64,000 nt of DNA, from NCBI GenBank assembly GCA_000721275.1, contig JOFO01000037.1:7073-71072 (forward strand), in the 5' to 3' direction. The notes beneath the pieces are model-generated. The model was not told the origin of the DNA. It saw only the letters and a program-made list of their open reading frames with translations, and did not search any database. Both the position numbers and the translations under genes were made by a program. This stretch comes from Microtetraspora glauca (GTDB lineage Bacteria > Actinomycetota > Actinomycetes > Streptomycetales > Streptomycetaceae). Shown here in pieces: positions 26,619 to 36,300 of this stretch (position 1 is its first letter; each line of letters opens with the position of its first letter).

Positions 26619-27644
26619 GTGGACGTGCAGAAGATCCTCGACGAGATCGTCGCGACCGTACAGAACGCCCGCTCGATGCCCATGTCGGCCTCCTGCGTGG
26701 TCAACCGCGCCGATCTGCTCGCCCTCCTCGACGAGGTGCAGGGCGCCCTGCCGAACTCCCTCGCCCAGGCCCAGGAGCTCATCGGCGGGCGCGACCAGAT
26801 GGTCGAGGAGGCCCGCCGGGAGGCGGAGCGGATCATCGAGGCCGCCCACGCCGAGCGCGGCACGATCGTCTCCGACACCCAGATCGCCCGGCAGTCCCAG
26901 GAGGAGGCCGACCGGATCCTCGCCGAGGCCCGCCGCGAGGCCGAGGAGATCCGCGCCGAGGCCGACGAGTACGTCGACTCCAAGCTCGCCAACTTCGAGG
27001 TCGTCCTCAACAAGACCATTGGCGCCGTCGACCGGGGCCGCGAGAAGCTGCTCGGCCGCGGCCCCGGCCTGGACGAGCACGGCTACGCCGACGAGGACGC
27101 CCCCGAGTACAGCGCCGACCCGCAGACCCTGATCGCCCGCGCCGACGAGTACGTGGACGCCAAGCTGGGCGCCTTCGAGGCCGTCCTCTCCAAGACCCTG
27201 GAGGCCGTCGGGCGCGGCCGGCAGAAACTGCACGGCCGGATCGCCACCGACGCCCTCGGCGAGCACATGGCCGCCCAGGAGGGCTTCGCCCACTCCGTGC
27301 ACACCAGCGACGCCGACTACCTGGCCGGCCTCGCCGAGCTGGCCGACCCCGAACCGGCCGCCGCACCGCCCGCCCCCGTCGCCGCGCAGATCCCGGCCCA
27401 GCAGGACCCGTACGCCTACCAGCAGCCCCCGCAGACGGACCCGTACGGCTACCCGCAGCAGGACCCGTACGCGTACCAGCAGCAGCCCCAGCAGGCCGAT
27501 CCGTACGGCTACCCGCAGCAGGACCCCTACGCGTACCAGCAGCCCCCGGTCCAGCCCCAGCCGGCCGCGCTCGACGAGACCAGCTTCTTCGACACGAGCA
27601 TGATCGACCTGGAGCAGCTGCGCCGGTACGAGCAGGGCCAGTAG
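26619..27644 (+). CDS. SepIVA-like DivIVA-related coiled-coil protein
   Basis: 341 residues. A short N-terminal DivIVA-like segment is followed by a long charged helix (about 55-190; ARREAERIIEAAHAERG, EEADRILAEARREAEEI) with two related blocks containing ADEYVDSKL and ADEYVDAKL. The C-terminal third is a P/Q/Y-rich tail with DPYAYQQ and DPYGYPQQ units and a conserved end FFDTSMIDLEQLRRYEQGQ. Mycobacterial SepIVA, an essential septal and intracellular-membrane-domain factor, is encoded in the same context (before DUF177-rpmF-rnc). A polar-growth or septation role is inferred. GTG start. Confidence 0.8.
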   Translation: MDVQKILDEIVATVQNARSMPMSASCVVNRADLLALLDEVQGALPNSLAQAQELIGGRDQMVEEARREAERIIEAAHAERGTIVSDTQIARQSQEEADRILAEARREAEEIRAEADEYVDSKLANFEVVLNKTIGAVDRGREKLLGRGPGLDEHGYADEDAPEYSADPQTLIARADEYVDAKLGAFEAVLSKTLEAVGRGRQKLHGRIATDALGEHMAAQEGFAHSVHTSDADYLAGLAELADPEPAAAPPAPVAAQIPAQQDPYAYQQPPQTDPYGYPQQDPYAYQQQPQQADPYGYPQQDPYAYQQPPVQPQPAALDETSFFDTSMIDLEQLRRYEQGQ

Positions 27645-27660
27645 CGGGCGAAGGGGCCGA

Positions 27661-27690
27661 TTGGGCCCTGGGCGAAGCGTCCAGTATCCT
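27661..27690 (+). promoter_or_regulatory. promoter candidate for DUF177-rpmF-rnc
   Basis: TTGGGC (27661-27666), 18-nt spacer and TATCCT (27685-27690). It begins 17 bp after the preceding stop and would give a leader of about 90 nt before the CTG start. Confidence 0.5.
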
Positions 27691-27786
27691 GGCTCTTCGG
27701 TCGCGTGTATGCCGCGATCCAGGCTGCCCGCGAGCGGCAGCCCCCGTGAAACTTGCGACGCGAACGATCCGAAAGCAGGAAGAGCC

Positions 27787-28425
27787 CTGAGCACGCGCCT
27801 CGACCACCGCAACCCCCTCGTGTTCGACACGCACGAGCTGGGGCGGCGTCCCGGTGCCCTCCAGCGGATCTCCCGCACGGTCGACGCGCCCGCCGATCTC
27901 GGCGTCGCGGGGGTCGTCGGAGTGCCCGAGGGCGCGCCGGTGGAGATCGAGCTCCGACTCGAGTCGGTCATGGAAGGGGTGCTTGTCACAGGCACCGCCC
28001 GTGCATCGGCCGAGGGGGAGTGCGTAAGGTGTCTGGAGCCCGTCGAGCTGGAGCTCGACGCGGACTTCCAGGAGATGTTCTCGTACCCCGACTCCGACGA
28101 CCGGGGCCGCTCCAAGGCGGCACCGGACGACGAGGACGACGAGGAAGAGGACATGATCCCCCTCGAGGACGGCATGTTCGACCTCGAACCCGTGCTGCGT
28201 GACGCAGTGGTACTCGCGCTGCCCATGCAGCCGGTGTGCCGGGAGGACTGTGCGGGTCTGTGTTCCGAATGCGGAATCAACCTGAACGAGAACCCGGACC
28301 ACCACCACGACGCCACCGACATCCGTTGGGCGGCACTGCAGGAACTCGCCGGTTCGCTGGGAGCCGACGAGAAGGACAACATGAGCGACGCCGCTACCGG
28401 TGTCGACGAGAAGCAGGAGAAGTAG
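27787..28425 (+). CDS. DUF177 (YceD-like) protein
   Basis: 212 residues. YceD/DUF177 proteins are encoded beside rpmF in most bacteria and are linked to 23S rRNA/ribosome assembly. ECVRCLEP and [15 protein letters not shown] provide two cysteine groups that could bind metal. An acidic [10 protein letters not shown] stretch lies in the middle. The conserved start region [16 protein letters not shown] is preceded in frame only by CTG (27787) with AGGAAGAG 2 nt upstream; the first GTG, at 27820, lies inside conserved sequence. The next upstream ATG (27709) lacks a ribosome site. I infer a CTG start. Confidence 0.88.
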   Translation: MSTRLDHRNPLVFDTHELGRRPGALQRISRTVDAPADLGVAGVVGVPEGAPVEIELRLESVMEGVLVTGTARASAEGECVRCLEPVELELDADFQEMFSYPDSDDRGRSKAAPDDEDDEEEDMIPLEDGMFDLEPVLRDAVVLALPMQPVCREDCAGLCSECGINLNENPDHHHDATDIRWAALQELAGSLGADEKDNMSDAATGVDEKQEK

Positions 28426-28427
28426 CC

Positions 28428-28601
28428 GTGGCTGTTCCGAAGCGGAAGATGTCGCGCAGCAACACGCGCCACCGCCGGTCGCAGTGGAAGGCTGCGGTCC
28501 CCACCCTGGTTTCGTGTGAGCGTTGCCAGGAGCCGAAGCAGCAGCACATCGCGTGCCCGAGCTGCGGCACCTACAACAAGCGCCAGGTCCTCTCGGTCTG
28601 A
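28428..28601 (+). CDS. rpmF: 50S ribosomal protein L32
   Basis: 57 residues, [20 protein letters not shown]. Zinc-binding form with CERC and CPSC cysteine pairs. GTG start two bases after the DUF177 stop, preceded by GGAGAAG at that gene's end, so the two are translationally coupled. rnc follows after 20 bp, a conserved arrangement. Confidence 0.97.
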   Translation: MAVPKRKMSRSNTRHRRSQWKAAVPTLVSCERCQEPKQQHIACPSCGTYNKRQVLSV

Positions 28602-28621
28602 GCGGGCTGGTGAGAGGCACG

Positions 28622-29452
28622 ATGTCTGACAACATCAACAACGCCTCGTCCCACACGCTTCTGGAAGGGCGGCTCGGGTATCAGCTCGAGTCCGCCCTTC
28701 TGGTGCGTGCGCTGACCCACCGCTCGTACGCGTACGAGAACGGCGGTCTGCCCACCAACGAGCGGCTGGAGTTCCTCGGGGACTCCGTGCTCGGCCTGGT
28801 GGTCACCGACACCCTCTACCGCACCCACCCCGATCTCCCCGAGGGCCAGCTGGCCAAGCTCCGGGCCGCGGTGGTCAACTCACGTGCGCTGGCGGACGTC
28901 GGGCGCGGCCTCGACCTGGGCTCCTTCATCCGGCTTGGCCGGGGCGAAGAGGGCACGGGCGGCCGGGACAAGGCATCCATCCTCGCCGACACCCTCGAAG
29001 CGGTGATCGGCGCGGTCTATCTCGACCAGGGTCTCGACGCGGCGTCCGAGCTGGTGCACCGGCTCTTCGACCCGCTGATCGAGAAGTCCTCCAACCTCGG
29101 TGCCGGCCTGGACTGGAAGACCAGCCTCCAGGAACTCACCGCGGCCGAGGGTCTCGGCGTGCCGGAGTACCTCGTCTCCGAGGAGGGCCCCGACCACGAG
29201 AAGACCTTCACTGCTGCCGCCCGCGTCGGTGGTGTCTCGTACGGCACCGGCACCGGCCGCAGCAAGAAGGAGGCGGAGCAGCAGGCCGCCGAGTCCGCGT
29301 GGCGTGCGATCCGCGCCGCGGCGGACGAGCGGGCGGCGGCCGAGGCCAAGGCCGCGGCCGACGTCACGGCCGACGGGTCGGACGTGACGTCCGACGCGCA
29401 GTCCGACCGGACGTCCGACCGGAAGGACGGGGCCGCTCCGGCCACCGCCTGA
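28622..29452 (+). CDS. rnc: ribonuclease III
   Basis: 276 residues. The double-strand RNA endonuclease known in S. coelicolor as AbsB, needed for rRNA processing and for normal antibiotic production. Endonuclease signature [16 protein letters not shown] (about 42-57), second acidic cluster [18 protein letters not shown], then a dsRNA-binding domain (about 165-240) ending [14 protein letters not shown]. The last 35 residues are an acidic, low-complexity tail rich in D, S and A that is longer than in most homologues. Confidence 0.96.
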   Translation: MSDNINNASSHTLLEGRLGYQLESALLVRALTHRSYAYENGGLPTNERLEFLGDSVLGLVVTDTLYRTHPDLPEGQLAKLRAAVVNSRALADVGRGLDLGSFIRLGRGEEGTGGRDKASILADTLEAVIGAVYLDQGLDAASELVHRLFDPLIEKSSNLGAGLDWKTSLQELTAAEGLGVPEYLVSEEGPDHEKTFTAAARVGGVSYGTGTGRSKKEAEQQAAESAWRAIRAAADERAAAEAKAAADVTADGSDVTSDAQSDRTSDRKDGAAPATA

Positions 29453-29506
29453 CCGCCGTCCGGCGACCGCCCGCGCCTTCGCCTTCGCCTTCGGCGGAAG
29501 CTCTTC

Positions 29507-29533
29507 CCGCCCGCCCCCGCCAGGGGCGGGCGG
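29507..29533 (+). terminator. terminator of the rpmF-rnc operon
   Basis: CCGCCCGCCCC (29507-29517), loop CGCCA, GGGGCGGGCGG (29523-29533): perfect 11-bp stem between rnc and mutM. Confidence 0.8.
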
Positions 29534-29640
29534 AGCCGTTTCCGGGCCCGGGAACCGTCCGTCGCGGGAGCCCGGAGGGCTGTCGGTGCCGGGCGGTAGG
29601 CTGCGAGGACCACCACCCGTACCCCCTCCGGAGGAGTCCC

Positions 29641-30501
29641 GTGCCCGAGCTGCCCGAGGTCGAGGTCGTCCGGCGCGGACTGGAGCGCTGGGTCGCCGGC
29701 CGGACCGTGGCCGGCGTCGAGGTGCTCCACCCCCGGGCCGTGCGCCGCCACCTCGCGGGCGGCGCGGACTTCGCCGCCCGGCTCACCGGGCAGCGCTTCG
29801 AGCCGGCCCGGCGCCGCGGCAAGTACCTGTGGCTGCCGCTCGCCGGCACCGGCACCTCCGTCCTCGGCCACCTCGGGATGAGCGGCCAGCTCCTCGTGCA
29901 GCCGGAGTCGGCGCCGGACGAGAAGCACCTGCGCATCCGGGTCCGCTTCGACGACGCGGCCGGTACGGAGCTCCGCTTCGTCGACCAGCGCACCTTCGGC
30001 GGCCTCTCGCTGCACGACCAGACGCCGGAGGGCCTGCCGGACGTCATCGGGCACATCGCCCGCGACCCGCTGGACCCCGCCTTCGACGACGCCGCCTTCC
30101 AGGCCGCGCTGCGCCTGCGCCGTACGACGATCAAGCGCGCGCTGCTCGACCAGTCGCTGATCAGCGGCGTCGGCAACATCTACGCCGACGAGGCGCTGTG
30201 GCGGGCCCGGCTGCACTACGACCGGCCGACCGCCACCCTCACCCGCCCGCGCGCCGCCGAGCTGCTCGGCCACGTCCGCGACGTGATGAACGCGGCGTTG
30301 GCCGCCGGCGGCACCAGCTTCGACAGCCTCTACGTGAACGTGAACGGCGAGTCCGGCTACTTCGACCGCTCGCTCGACGCGTACGGGCGCGAGGACGAGC
30401 CCTGCCGCCGCTGCGGCACGCCGATGCGCCGTCGGCCGTGGATGAACCGCTCCAGCTACTTCTGCCCGCGCTGCCAGCGCCCGCCGCGCCTCAGCGTGTG
30501 A
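29641..30501 (+). CDS. mutM: formamidopyrimidine-DNA glycosylase
   Basis: 286 residues. It excises 8-oxoguanine and Fapy lesions. The N terminus [15 protein letters not shown] gives the catalytic P2 and E3; [11 protein letters not shown] contains the beta-lyase lysine; [20 protein letters not shown] (H2TH) and the zinc finger CRRCGTPM with CPRCQR are intact. GTG at 29641, 5 nt after GGAGGAG. The 3' end overlaps the facing HxlR gene by 11 nt. Confidence 0.96.
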   Translation: MPELPEVEVVRRGLERWVAGRTVAGVEVLHPRAVRRHLAGGADFAARLTGQRFEPARRRGKYLWLPLAGTGTSVLGHLGMSGQLLVQPESAPDEKHLRIRVRFDDAAGTELRFVDQRTFGGLSLHDQTPEGLPDVIGHIARDPLDPAFDDAAFQAALRLRRTTIKRALLDQSLISGVGNIYADEALWRARLHYDRPTATLTRPRAAELLGHVRDVMNAALAAGGTSFDSLYVNVNGESGYFDRSLDAYGREDEPCRRCGTPMRRRPWMNRSSYFCPRCQRPPRLSV

Positions 30502-30874
30502 CGGCGGAGCGCTCCGCGTCGTACGTCTCCCGGGCCGCGACGACCTCCGGCATCCGTCCCTCGACCAGCCGGATCAGGCCGATCAGCCGCTCGGCGACGT
30601 CCCGCCCGAGCGGTGTGAGCCGGTAGTCGACGCGCGGCGGATTGACCGGCTGCGCCTCGCGGTGCACCAGTCCGTCGCGCTCCAGCGCCTGCAGCGTCTG
30701 GGCCAGCATCTTCTCGCTGACGCCGTCGACCCGCCGCCGCAGCTCGTTGAAGCGGTACGACCCGTCGTACAGGGCGCCGAGGGTGAGGGCGCCCCACCGC
30801 CCGGTGATGTGCTCCAGGGTCACCCGCGAGGCACACCCCCGCGCGAACACGTCAAAGGCGAGATCGTCGGTCAT
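30491..30874 (-). CDS. HxlR-family transcriptional regulator
   Basis: 127 residues, [20 protein letters not shown]. Single winged-HTH HxlR domain: [43 protein letters not shown] (recognition helix) and [13 protein letters not shown] single cysteine, C14, sits where redox-sensing family members carry theirs. The target is unknown; no quinone or aldehyde gene is adjacent on either side. ATG at 30874 is preferred to 30901. Convergent, overlapping mutM. Confidence 0.9.
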   Translation of the reverse strand: MTDDLAFDVFARGCASRVTLEHITGRWGALTLGALYDGSYRFNELRRRVDGVSEKMLAQTLQALERDGLVHREAQPVNPPRVDYRLTPLGRDVAERLIGLIRLVEGRMPEVVAARETYDAERSAVTR

Positions 30875-30963
30875 ACCCCCCACGGTACGCGCGCCCCCCA
30901 CTCACCACCAGACCGCGCTTTCGGAAAGTGAGCGGGTGGGGCGGGGCCTGCCGCCGCCAGGGG

Positions 30964-31941
30964 TCAGCGGCCGAAGTCCTGGGTCCACCAGGGGCCGCCG
31001 TCGCCGAAGTGGACGCCGACGCCGAGGGTGGTGAAGTCGCAGTTCAGGATGTTGGCGCGGTGGCCGTCGCTGTTCATCCAGGAGAGCATCGCGGCCGTCG
31101 CGTCGACCTGGCCGCGGGCGATGTTCTCGGCGCCCAGGTTGGTGATGCCGGCCGCCTGGGCGCGGGCCCAGGGGGTGGCGCCGTCGGGGTCGGTGTGGTC
31201 GAAGAAGCCGCGGTTCGCCATGTCGGCGCTGAACGCGCCGGCCAGCCGGGCGAGGCCGGCCGACGGCTGGACCGGGGCGCAGCCCACCTTGCCGCGCTCG
31301 GCGTTCACCAGGCGCAGCACCTCGGCCTCGGCCGCGTCCGCGCGGTCGGCGGTGGAGCCGGCCGCCGTGGCCGACGGCTCCTCGGCCGGGGCCTCCGTGG
31401 TGGGGGCGGGCTTCGGGGCGGCGGCCCGGGTGGTGGCCGGGGCCTTCGACGGCTCGGGCTTCGCCGTGGGCTTCGGCTTCGGCTTCGCCGGTGCGGCCGT
31501 GGTGGGCGCGGGAGGCGTGGTGCGGGTCTTCGAGGGGGTGGGGGAGGGAGTCGCCGTGGTCTTCGACGGGGTGGGCGTCGGCGTGGCGGTCCGGGTGGGC
31601 GTGGGCTTCGCGGACGGCGCGGCCGTCTTCTTCGCGCCCGTGCCGGCCGGTGCTTCCGCCGGGGTGCGGGTCGCCCCGCCCTGGGTGGTCAGCTCCGGGG
31701 TCTGCCGGGCTTCCGAGGCCGTCGTCCGGCTGCTGCCGACGCTGCCCGCGGTGAGGGTCTCCCCGCCGGGGAGGAGACCGGTGGCGACCGCGACGGCGCC
31801 GACGGCGACCGCGGCCGAGGCGCCGATCAGTCCGGTGCGGACCGAGCGCCGCCGGCGGCGCGTACCCCCGTGACCGCGGTCGGTGCCGGTCGCGTAGTCT
31901 GCCTCGGCGGGCGCGGCGCCGGAGCGACGGTGGCGTCCCAT
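30964..31941 (-). CDS. secreted or membrane-anchored CAP/SCP-domain protein
   Basis: 325 residues. GRHRRSGAAPAEAD at the N terminus precedes an arginine cluster TRRRRRSVRTG and one hydrophobic segment LIGASAAVAVGAVAVATGLL, a signal anchor or signal peptide. Residues about 65-200 are a T/P/K/A-rich low-complexity linker. The C-terminal 125 residues are a CAP (SCP/PR1) domain: RLVNAERGKVGCAPVQ, FFDHTDPDG, AENIARGQ and HRANILNCDFTTLGVG. Extracellular role; bacterial CAP activity is largely unknown. GGAGG lies 8 nt before the ATG. It is divergent from acyP. Confidence 0.9.
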   Translation of the reverse strand: MGRHRRSGAAPAEADYATGTDRGHGGTRRRRRSVRTGLIGASAAVAVGAVAVATGLLPGGETLTAGSVGSSRTTASEARQTPELTTQGGATRTPAEAPAGTGAKKTAAPSAKPTPTRTATPTPTPSKTTATPSPTPSKTRTTPPAPTTAAPAKPKPKPTAKPEPSKAPATTRAAAPKPAPTTEAPAEEPSATAAGSTADRADAAEAEVLRLVNAERGKVGCAPVQPSAGLARLAGAFSADMANRGFFDHTDPDGATPWARAQAAGITNLGAENIARGQVDATAAMLSWMNSDGHRANILNCDFTTLGVGVHFGDGGPWWTQDFGR

Positions 31942-32148
31942 CTGCCCTGCCTCCCTGATGAGCTGGCTCTGCCTGCGTGGATCTTTGCGCCCTTTGCTTT
32001 CGGCACGGGTCGGCACGGAGCGTGACGCTGCGTATGGACGGCCGAGAGGCGTGCACCCGTGTGGGTGACGGCGCATTCCGTCGGACTGTACGCCATGGGA
32101 AGCCGCCGCGACGTGCTCTTCGGGCAATCCGCCCGCTAGCGTGCAGCC

Positions 32149-32430
32149 ATGAGCGACGACGTACGGATGACCGCCTGGGTGCGGGGGCGAGTACAGGGAG
32201 TGGGCTTCCGCTGGTTCACCAGGGCAAACGCGCTGGAGATCGGCGGCCTCACGGGCTTCGCCCTGAACCTCGACGACGGCCGGGTGCAGGTGGTGGCCGA
32301 GGGCCCGAGTGACCATTGCCACCGTCTTCTCGACTGGCTGCGGTCCGGTGACACGCCCGGGCGCGTGGACGGTGTCACCGAGATATGGGGCACTCCGCGC
32401 GGCGGCTACGACGGCTTCGCCATCCGCTGA
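32149..32430 (+). CDS. acyP: acylphosphatase
   Basis: 93 residues. It hydrolyses carboxyl-phosphate mixed anhydrides. The signature [16 protein letters not shown] contains the phosphate-binding arginine and [19 protein letters not shown] follows; the catalytic asparagine is in [11 protein letters not shown]. Monocistronic, with no strong terminator seen. In Streptomyces it commonly precedes smc with a small coiled-coil gene between. Confidence 0.93.
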   Translation: MSDDVRMTAWVRGRVQGVGFRWFTRANALEIGGLTGFALNLDDGRVQVVAEGPSDHCHRLLDWLRSGDTPGRVDGVTEIWGTPRGGYDGFAIR

Positions 32431-32848
32431 CGCGCGTCCCCGGAACCCCGCCGGCCCTCCCCCCGACGCCTCTCCCGGGCGCCGGGCGGGGGGCCGGTTG
32501 CGTGCGGATGAACGCTGGTGAACCGGTGAAGCGCCTGGTGGTTGCCAAGTTCCGGCAGTCGTGGAAGGCTTCCCCGGGTAAGGATGATCGCCACGCCCCG
32601 GCGCAACGGGTCGAGAGGCGCCGCCGCCTGCGACGCGGCCGCGAACTCCCCGCCCGCCGGGCCGTCCGGCGCGTGATCGTGTTGACCGTCAAACTTTTTG
32701 GTGAGACTCTGGAAGCCCCGCGCACCTTAGCTGTGTGGCAGTAGAACACCGGCACGACTCAGGTACTGCCGAGCACCGCGGGTGCGAATCCATCCCTCAC
32801 GACCCACACCGCAATCGGTCGGTCACTCAGTGTGGAGGACCACTCATC
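32431..32848 (+). other. intergenic region and long leader before the coiled-coil protein gene
   Basis: 418 bp. The first 200 bp are GC-rich with no feature I can name. A promoter lies at 32682-32710. The following 130 bp form a 5' leader with several short repeats (GGTCGGTCACTCAGTG) but no recognised riboswitch. Confidence 0.5.
32682..32710 (+). promoter_or_regulatory. promoter of the 72-residue coiled-coil protein gene
   Basis: TTGACC (32682-32687), 17-nt spacer with CAAACTTTTTGG, and GACTCT (32705-32710). The -35 lies in GTTGACCGTCAAA, which resembles the GTTGAC-G-GTCAAC palindrome before thiL. Confidence 0.55.
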
Positions 32849-33067
32849 ATGGCAAAGGCGCTTCTCGGTTACGTCGGCGGCTCCGACCCGCGACTCCTCG
32901 CCGAGATGCGACGGCTTCAGCAGCGCGTCCAGGACCTGGAATCCGAGCTCGTACGGATCCAGACCGAGAACGACGCGCTCAACGCTGCCGCCGCTCAGCA
33001 CCAGGGCGAGACGCTGCTCGACCGCATCGACCTCGACGTACCCCAGGCAGAGCCTGCGCTCACCTGA
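32849..33067 (+). CDS. 72-residue coiled-coil protein of unknown function
   Basis: MAKALLGYVGGSDPRLLAEMRRLQQRVQDLESELVRI... A 12-residue conserved head is followed by a heptad-patterned helix (about 16-52, leucines at LLAEMRRL, QDLESELV) and an acidic C terminus ending VPQAEPALT. GGAGG lies 10 nt before the ATG. It lies between acyP and smc and has its own promoter and terminator, suggesting an independent, well-expressed gene. A structural or partner-binding role is likely, but none is known to me. Confidence 0.8.
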   Translation: MAKALLGYVGGSDPRLLAEMRRLQQRVQDLESELVRIQTENDALNAAAAQHQGETLLDRIDLDVPQAEPALT

Positions 33068-33110
33068 CTCCCGGCCCCGAGGGCTTCAGGTGGGAACAGC
33101 TGAATAGGCA

Positions 33111-33130
33111 AGGGACGCTTCGGCGTCCCT
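33111..33130 (+). terminator. UUCG terminator after the coiled-coil protein gene
   Basis: AGGGACGC (33111-33118), loop TTCG, GCGTCCCT (33123-33130), then TCACTTCTTC. Confidence 0.85.
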
Positions 33131-33336
33131 TCACTTCTTCACCGCTCGCTCCGTCACCGGCCCCCGGCCCTCCGAGCCCGTCCGCCGGCCGCTCGTCCGC
33201 CGGCCCCGGGTCCTTGCCTTTCCGGGTCCTCGTCTTCCCGGGCCCCGTCCCTCCCCCTCGTCACACCGCTTCTCACCCGAGGGTCTGCCCTGCGCGATCA
33301 CGGGCGAAACGCGACACCCCGGGTAGAGTCCCGGGG

Positions 33337-36300
33337 GTGCACCTCAAGGCCCTGACGCTCCGCGGTTTCAAGTCCTTCGCCTCCGCCACCACGCTGAGGT
33401 TCGAACCCGGAATCACCTGCGTCGTCGGGCCCAACGGCTCCGGGAAGTCCAACGTCGTGGACGCGCTCTCCTGGGTCATGGGCGAGCAGGGCGCCAAGTC
33501 GCTGCGCGGCGGCAAGATGGAGGACGTCATCTTCGCCGGCACCACCGGCCGCCCCCCGCTCGGCCGCGCCGAGGTCTCGCTCACCATCGACAACTCCGAC
33601 GGCGCCCTGCCGATCGACTACGCCGAGGTGACCATCACCCGGATCATGTTCCGGGGCGGCAGCAGCGAGTACCAGATCAACGGCGACACCTGCCGGCTGC
33701 TCGACATCCAGGACCTGCTCTCCGACTCCGGCATCGGCCGCGAGATGCACGTCATCGTCGGCCAGGGACAGCTCGACTCCGTCCTGCACGCCGACCCCAT
33801 GGGCCGCCGCGCCTTCATCGAGGAGGCCGCCGGCGTCCTCAAGCACCGCAAGCGCAAGGAGAAGGCGCTGCGGAAGCTCGACGCGATGCAGGCCAACCTC
33901 GCACGCGTGCAGGACCTCGCCGACGAGCTGCGCCGCCAGCTCAAACCGCTCGGCCGGCAGGCCGCCGTCGCCCGCCGCGCCGCCGTCATCCAGGCCGACC
34001 TGCGCGACGCCCGCCTCCGCCTCCTCGCCGACGACCTCGTCCGCCTCCGGCGCGCCCTGCACGCCGAACTCGCCGACGAGGCGGCGCTGCTGGCTCGCAA
34101 GGAGACCACCGAGGAGGAGCTGCGCACCGCCCTCGCCCACGAGTCCGCGCTGGAGGCCGAGGTCCGCGCCCTCGCGCCGCGCCTGGAACGCGCCCAGCAG
34201 ACCTGGTACGCCCTCTCCCAGCTCGCCGAACGCGTCCGCGGCACGATCTCCCTCGCCGACGCGCGCGTGAAGAGCGCCACCGGCGTCCCCGCCGAGGAGC
34301 GGCGCGGCCGCGACCCCGAGGACCTGGAGCGCGAGGCCGCCCGCGTCCGCGAGCAGGAGGCCGAACTCGCCGCCGCCCTCGAGGCCGCCGAACGGGCCCT
34401 GGAGGACGCCGTCGAGCACCGCGCCGAACTCGAACGGGCCCTGGCCGCCGAGGAACGGCGCCTCAAGGACGCCGCCCGCGCCCTCGCCGACCGCCGCGAG
34501 GGCCTGGCCCGGCTGCACGGCCAGGCCAACGCCGCCCGCTCCCGCGCCGCCGCCGCCCAGGCCGAGATCGACCGGCTCACCGCCGCCCGCGACGAGGCCG
34601 CCGACCGGGCCGTCGCCGCCCAGGAGGAGTACGAGCAGCTGAAGGCCGAGGTCGACGGCCTCGAAGCCGCCGACACCGCGCACACCGAGCGGTACGAGGA
34701 GGCCCGCCGCGCCCTCGCCGGCGCCGAGGCCGCCCTCGGCGCCGCCCGCGAGGCCGCCGCCGACGCCGAGAGCCGCCGCGCCGCCACCCGCGCCCGGCAC
34801 GACACCCTCGCGCTCGGCCTGCGCCGCAAGGACGGCACCGGCGCCCTCCTCGCCGCCGGCCTCCCCGGGATCCTCGGTCCCGCCGCCGAACTCCTCACCG
34901 TCACCCCCGGGTACGAGGTGCCCGTCGCCGCCGCGCTCGGCGCCGCCGCCGACGCCCTCGCCGCCGACGGCCCCACCGCCGCCGCCGAAGCCCTCCGCCT
35001 CCTCCGCAAGCAGGACGCCGGCCGCGCCACCCTGCTCCTGACCGGCGCCGAGCACGACCCCGCGCCGCTGCCGCCGGGCACCGTGACCGCCGCCGGACTC
35101 GTCACCGGCCCCGCCGGACTCGTCGCCGCCGCGCGCCGGCTGCTCGCCGGGATCGCCGTCGTCGACGGCCTCGACGAGGCCCGCGACCTCGTCCGCTCCC
35201 ACCCCGAAGTCACCGCCGTCACCGCCGACGGCGACCTCCTCGGCGCCCACTGGGCCCAGGGCGGCTCGGCCGGCGCCCCCAGCCTCCTCGAAGTGCAGGC
35301 CCAGGTGGACGAGGCCGCCGCCGAGCTCGCCGCACTCGCCGCGCGCTGCGAGGAGACCGCCCGGGCCAGGGACGAGGCCGCCGGACACCGCGCGGAGTGC
35401 GCCGCCCGCGTCGAGGAGCTCGACGCCCTCCGGCGTACCGCGGAGAAGGAGAAGGCGGCCGTCGCCCAGGCCCTCGGGCGGCTCGCCGGGCAGGCCAGGG
35501 GAGCGGCCGGAGAGGCCGAACGCACGGCCGCCGCCGTCGCCCGCGCCCAGGAGGCACTGGAGCGCGCCGGAGCCGAGGCCGAGGAGCTGGCCGAACGGCT
35601 CCTCGCCGCCGAGGAGAGCCCGGCCGAGGAGGAACCCGACACCGCCGTCCGCGACCGGCTCGCCCTCGACGGCTCCCACGCCCGCCAGACCGAGATGGAG
35701 GCCCGCCTCCAGGTCCGCACCCACGAGGAGCGGGTCAAGGGCCTGGCCGGCCGGGCCGACTCCCTCGACCGGGCCGCCCGCGCCGAACGGGAGGCACGCG
35801 CGCGTGCCGAGCAGCGCCGGGCCCGGCTCCGCCACGAGGCCCGCGTCGCCGGGGCGGTCGCCGCCGGAGCGCGTACCCTCCTCGCCCACGTCGAGGTCTC
35901 CCTGGACCGGGCCGAACGGGAACGGGCCGAGGCCGCCGCCGCCCGCGCCGACCGCGAGCAGCGCCTCGCCACCGCCCGCGCCCGGGGCCGCGAGCTCAAG
36001 GCCGAGCTGGACAAGCTCACCGACTCCGTCCACCGCGGCGAGGTCCTGGGCGCCGAGAAGCGGCTGCGGATCGAGCAGCTGGAGGCGAAGGCCCTGGAGG
36101 AGTTCGGCGTCGAGCCGGGCGCCCTCGCCGCCGAGTACGGACCCGACCAGCCGGTCCCGCCGTCGCCGCCCGCGGACGGCGAGACCCTGCCCGAGGACCC
36201 GGACGACCCGCGCAACCGGCCCCGCCCCTTCATCCGTTCGGAGCAGGAGAAGCGGCTGAAAGCGGCCGAGCGCGCCTTCCAGCAGCTCGGCAAGGTCAAT

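Noticed and set aside
31942..32148. A riboswitch or leader RNA between the CAP gene and acyP
   Set aside because: Short pairings exist, but no arrangement matching a known class could be built by eye.
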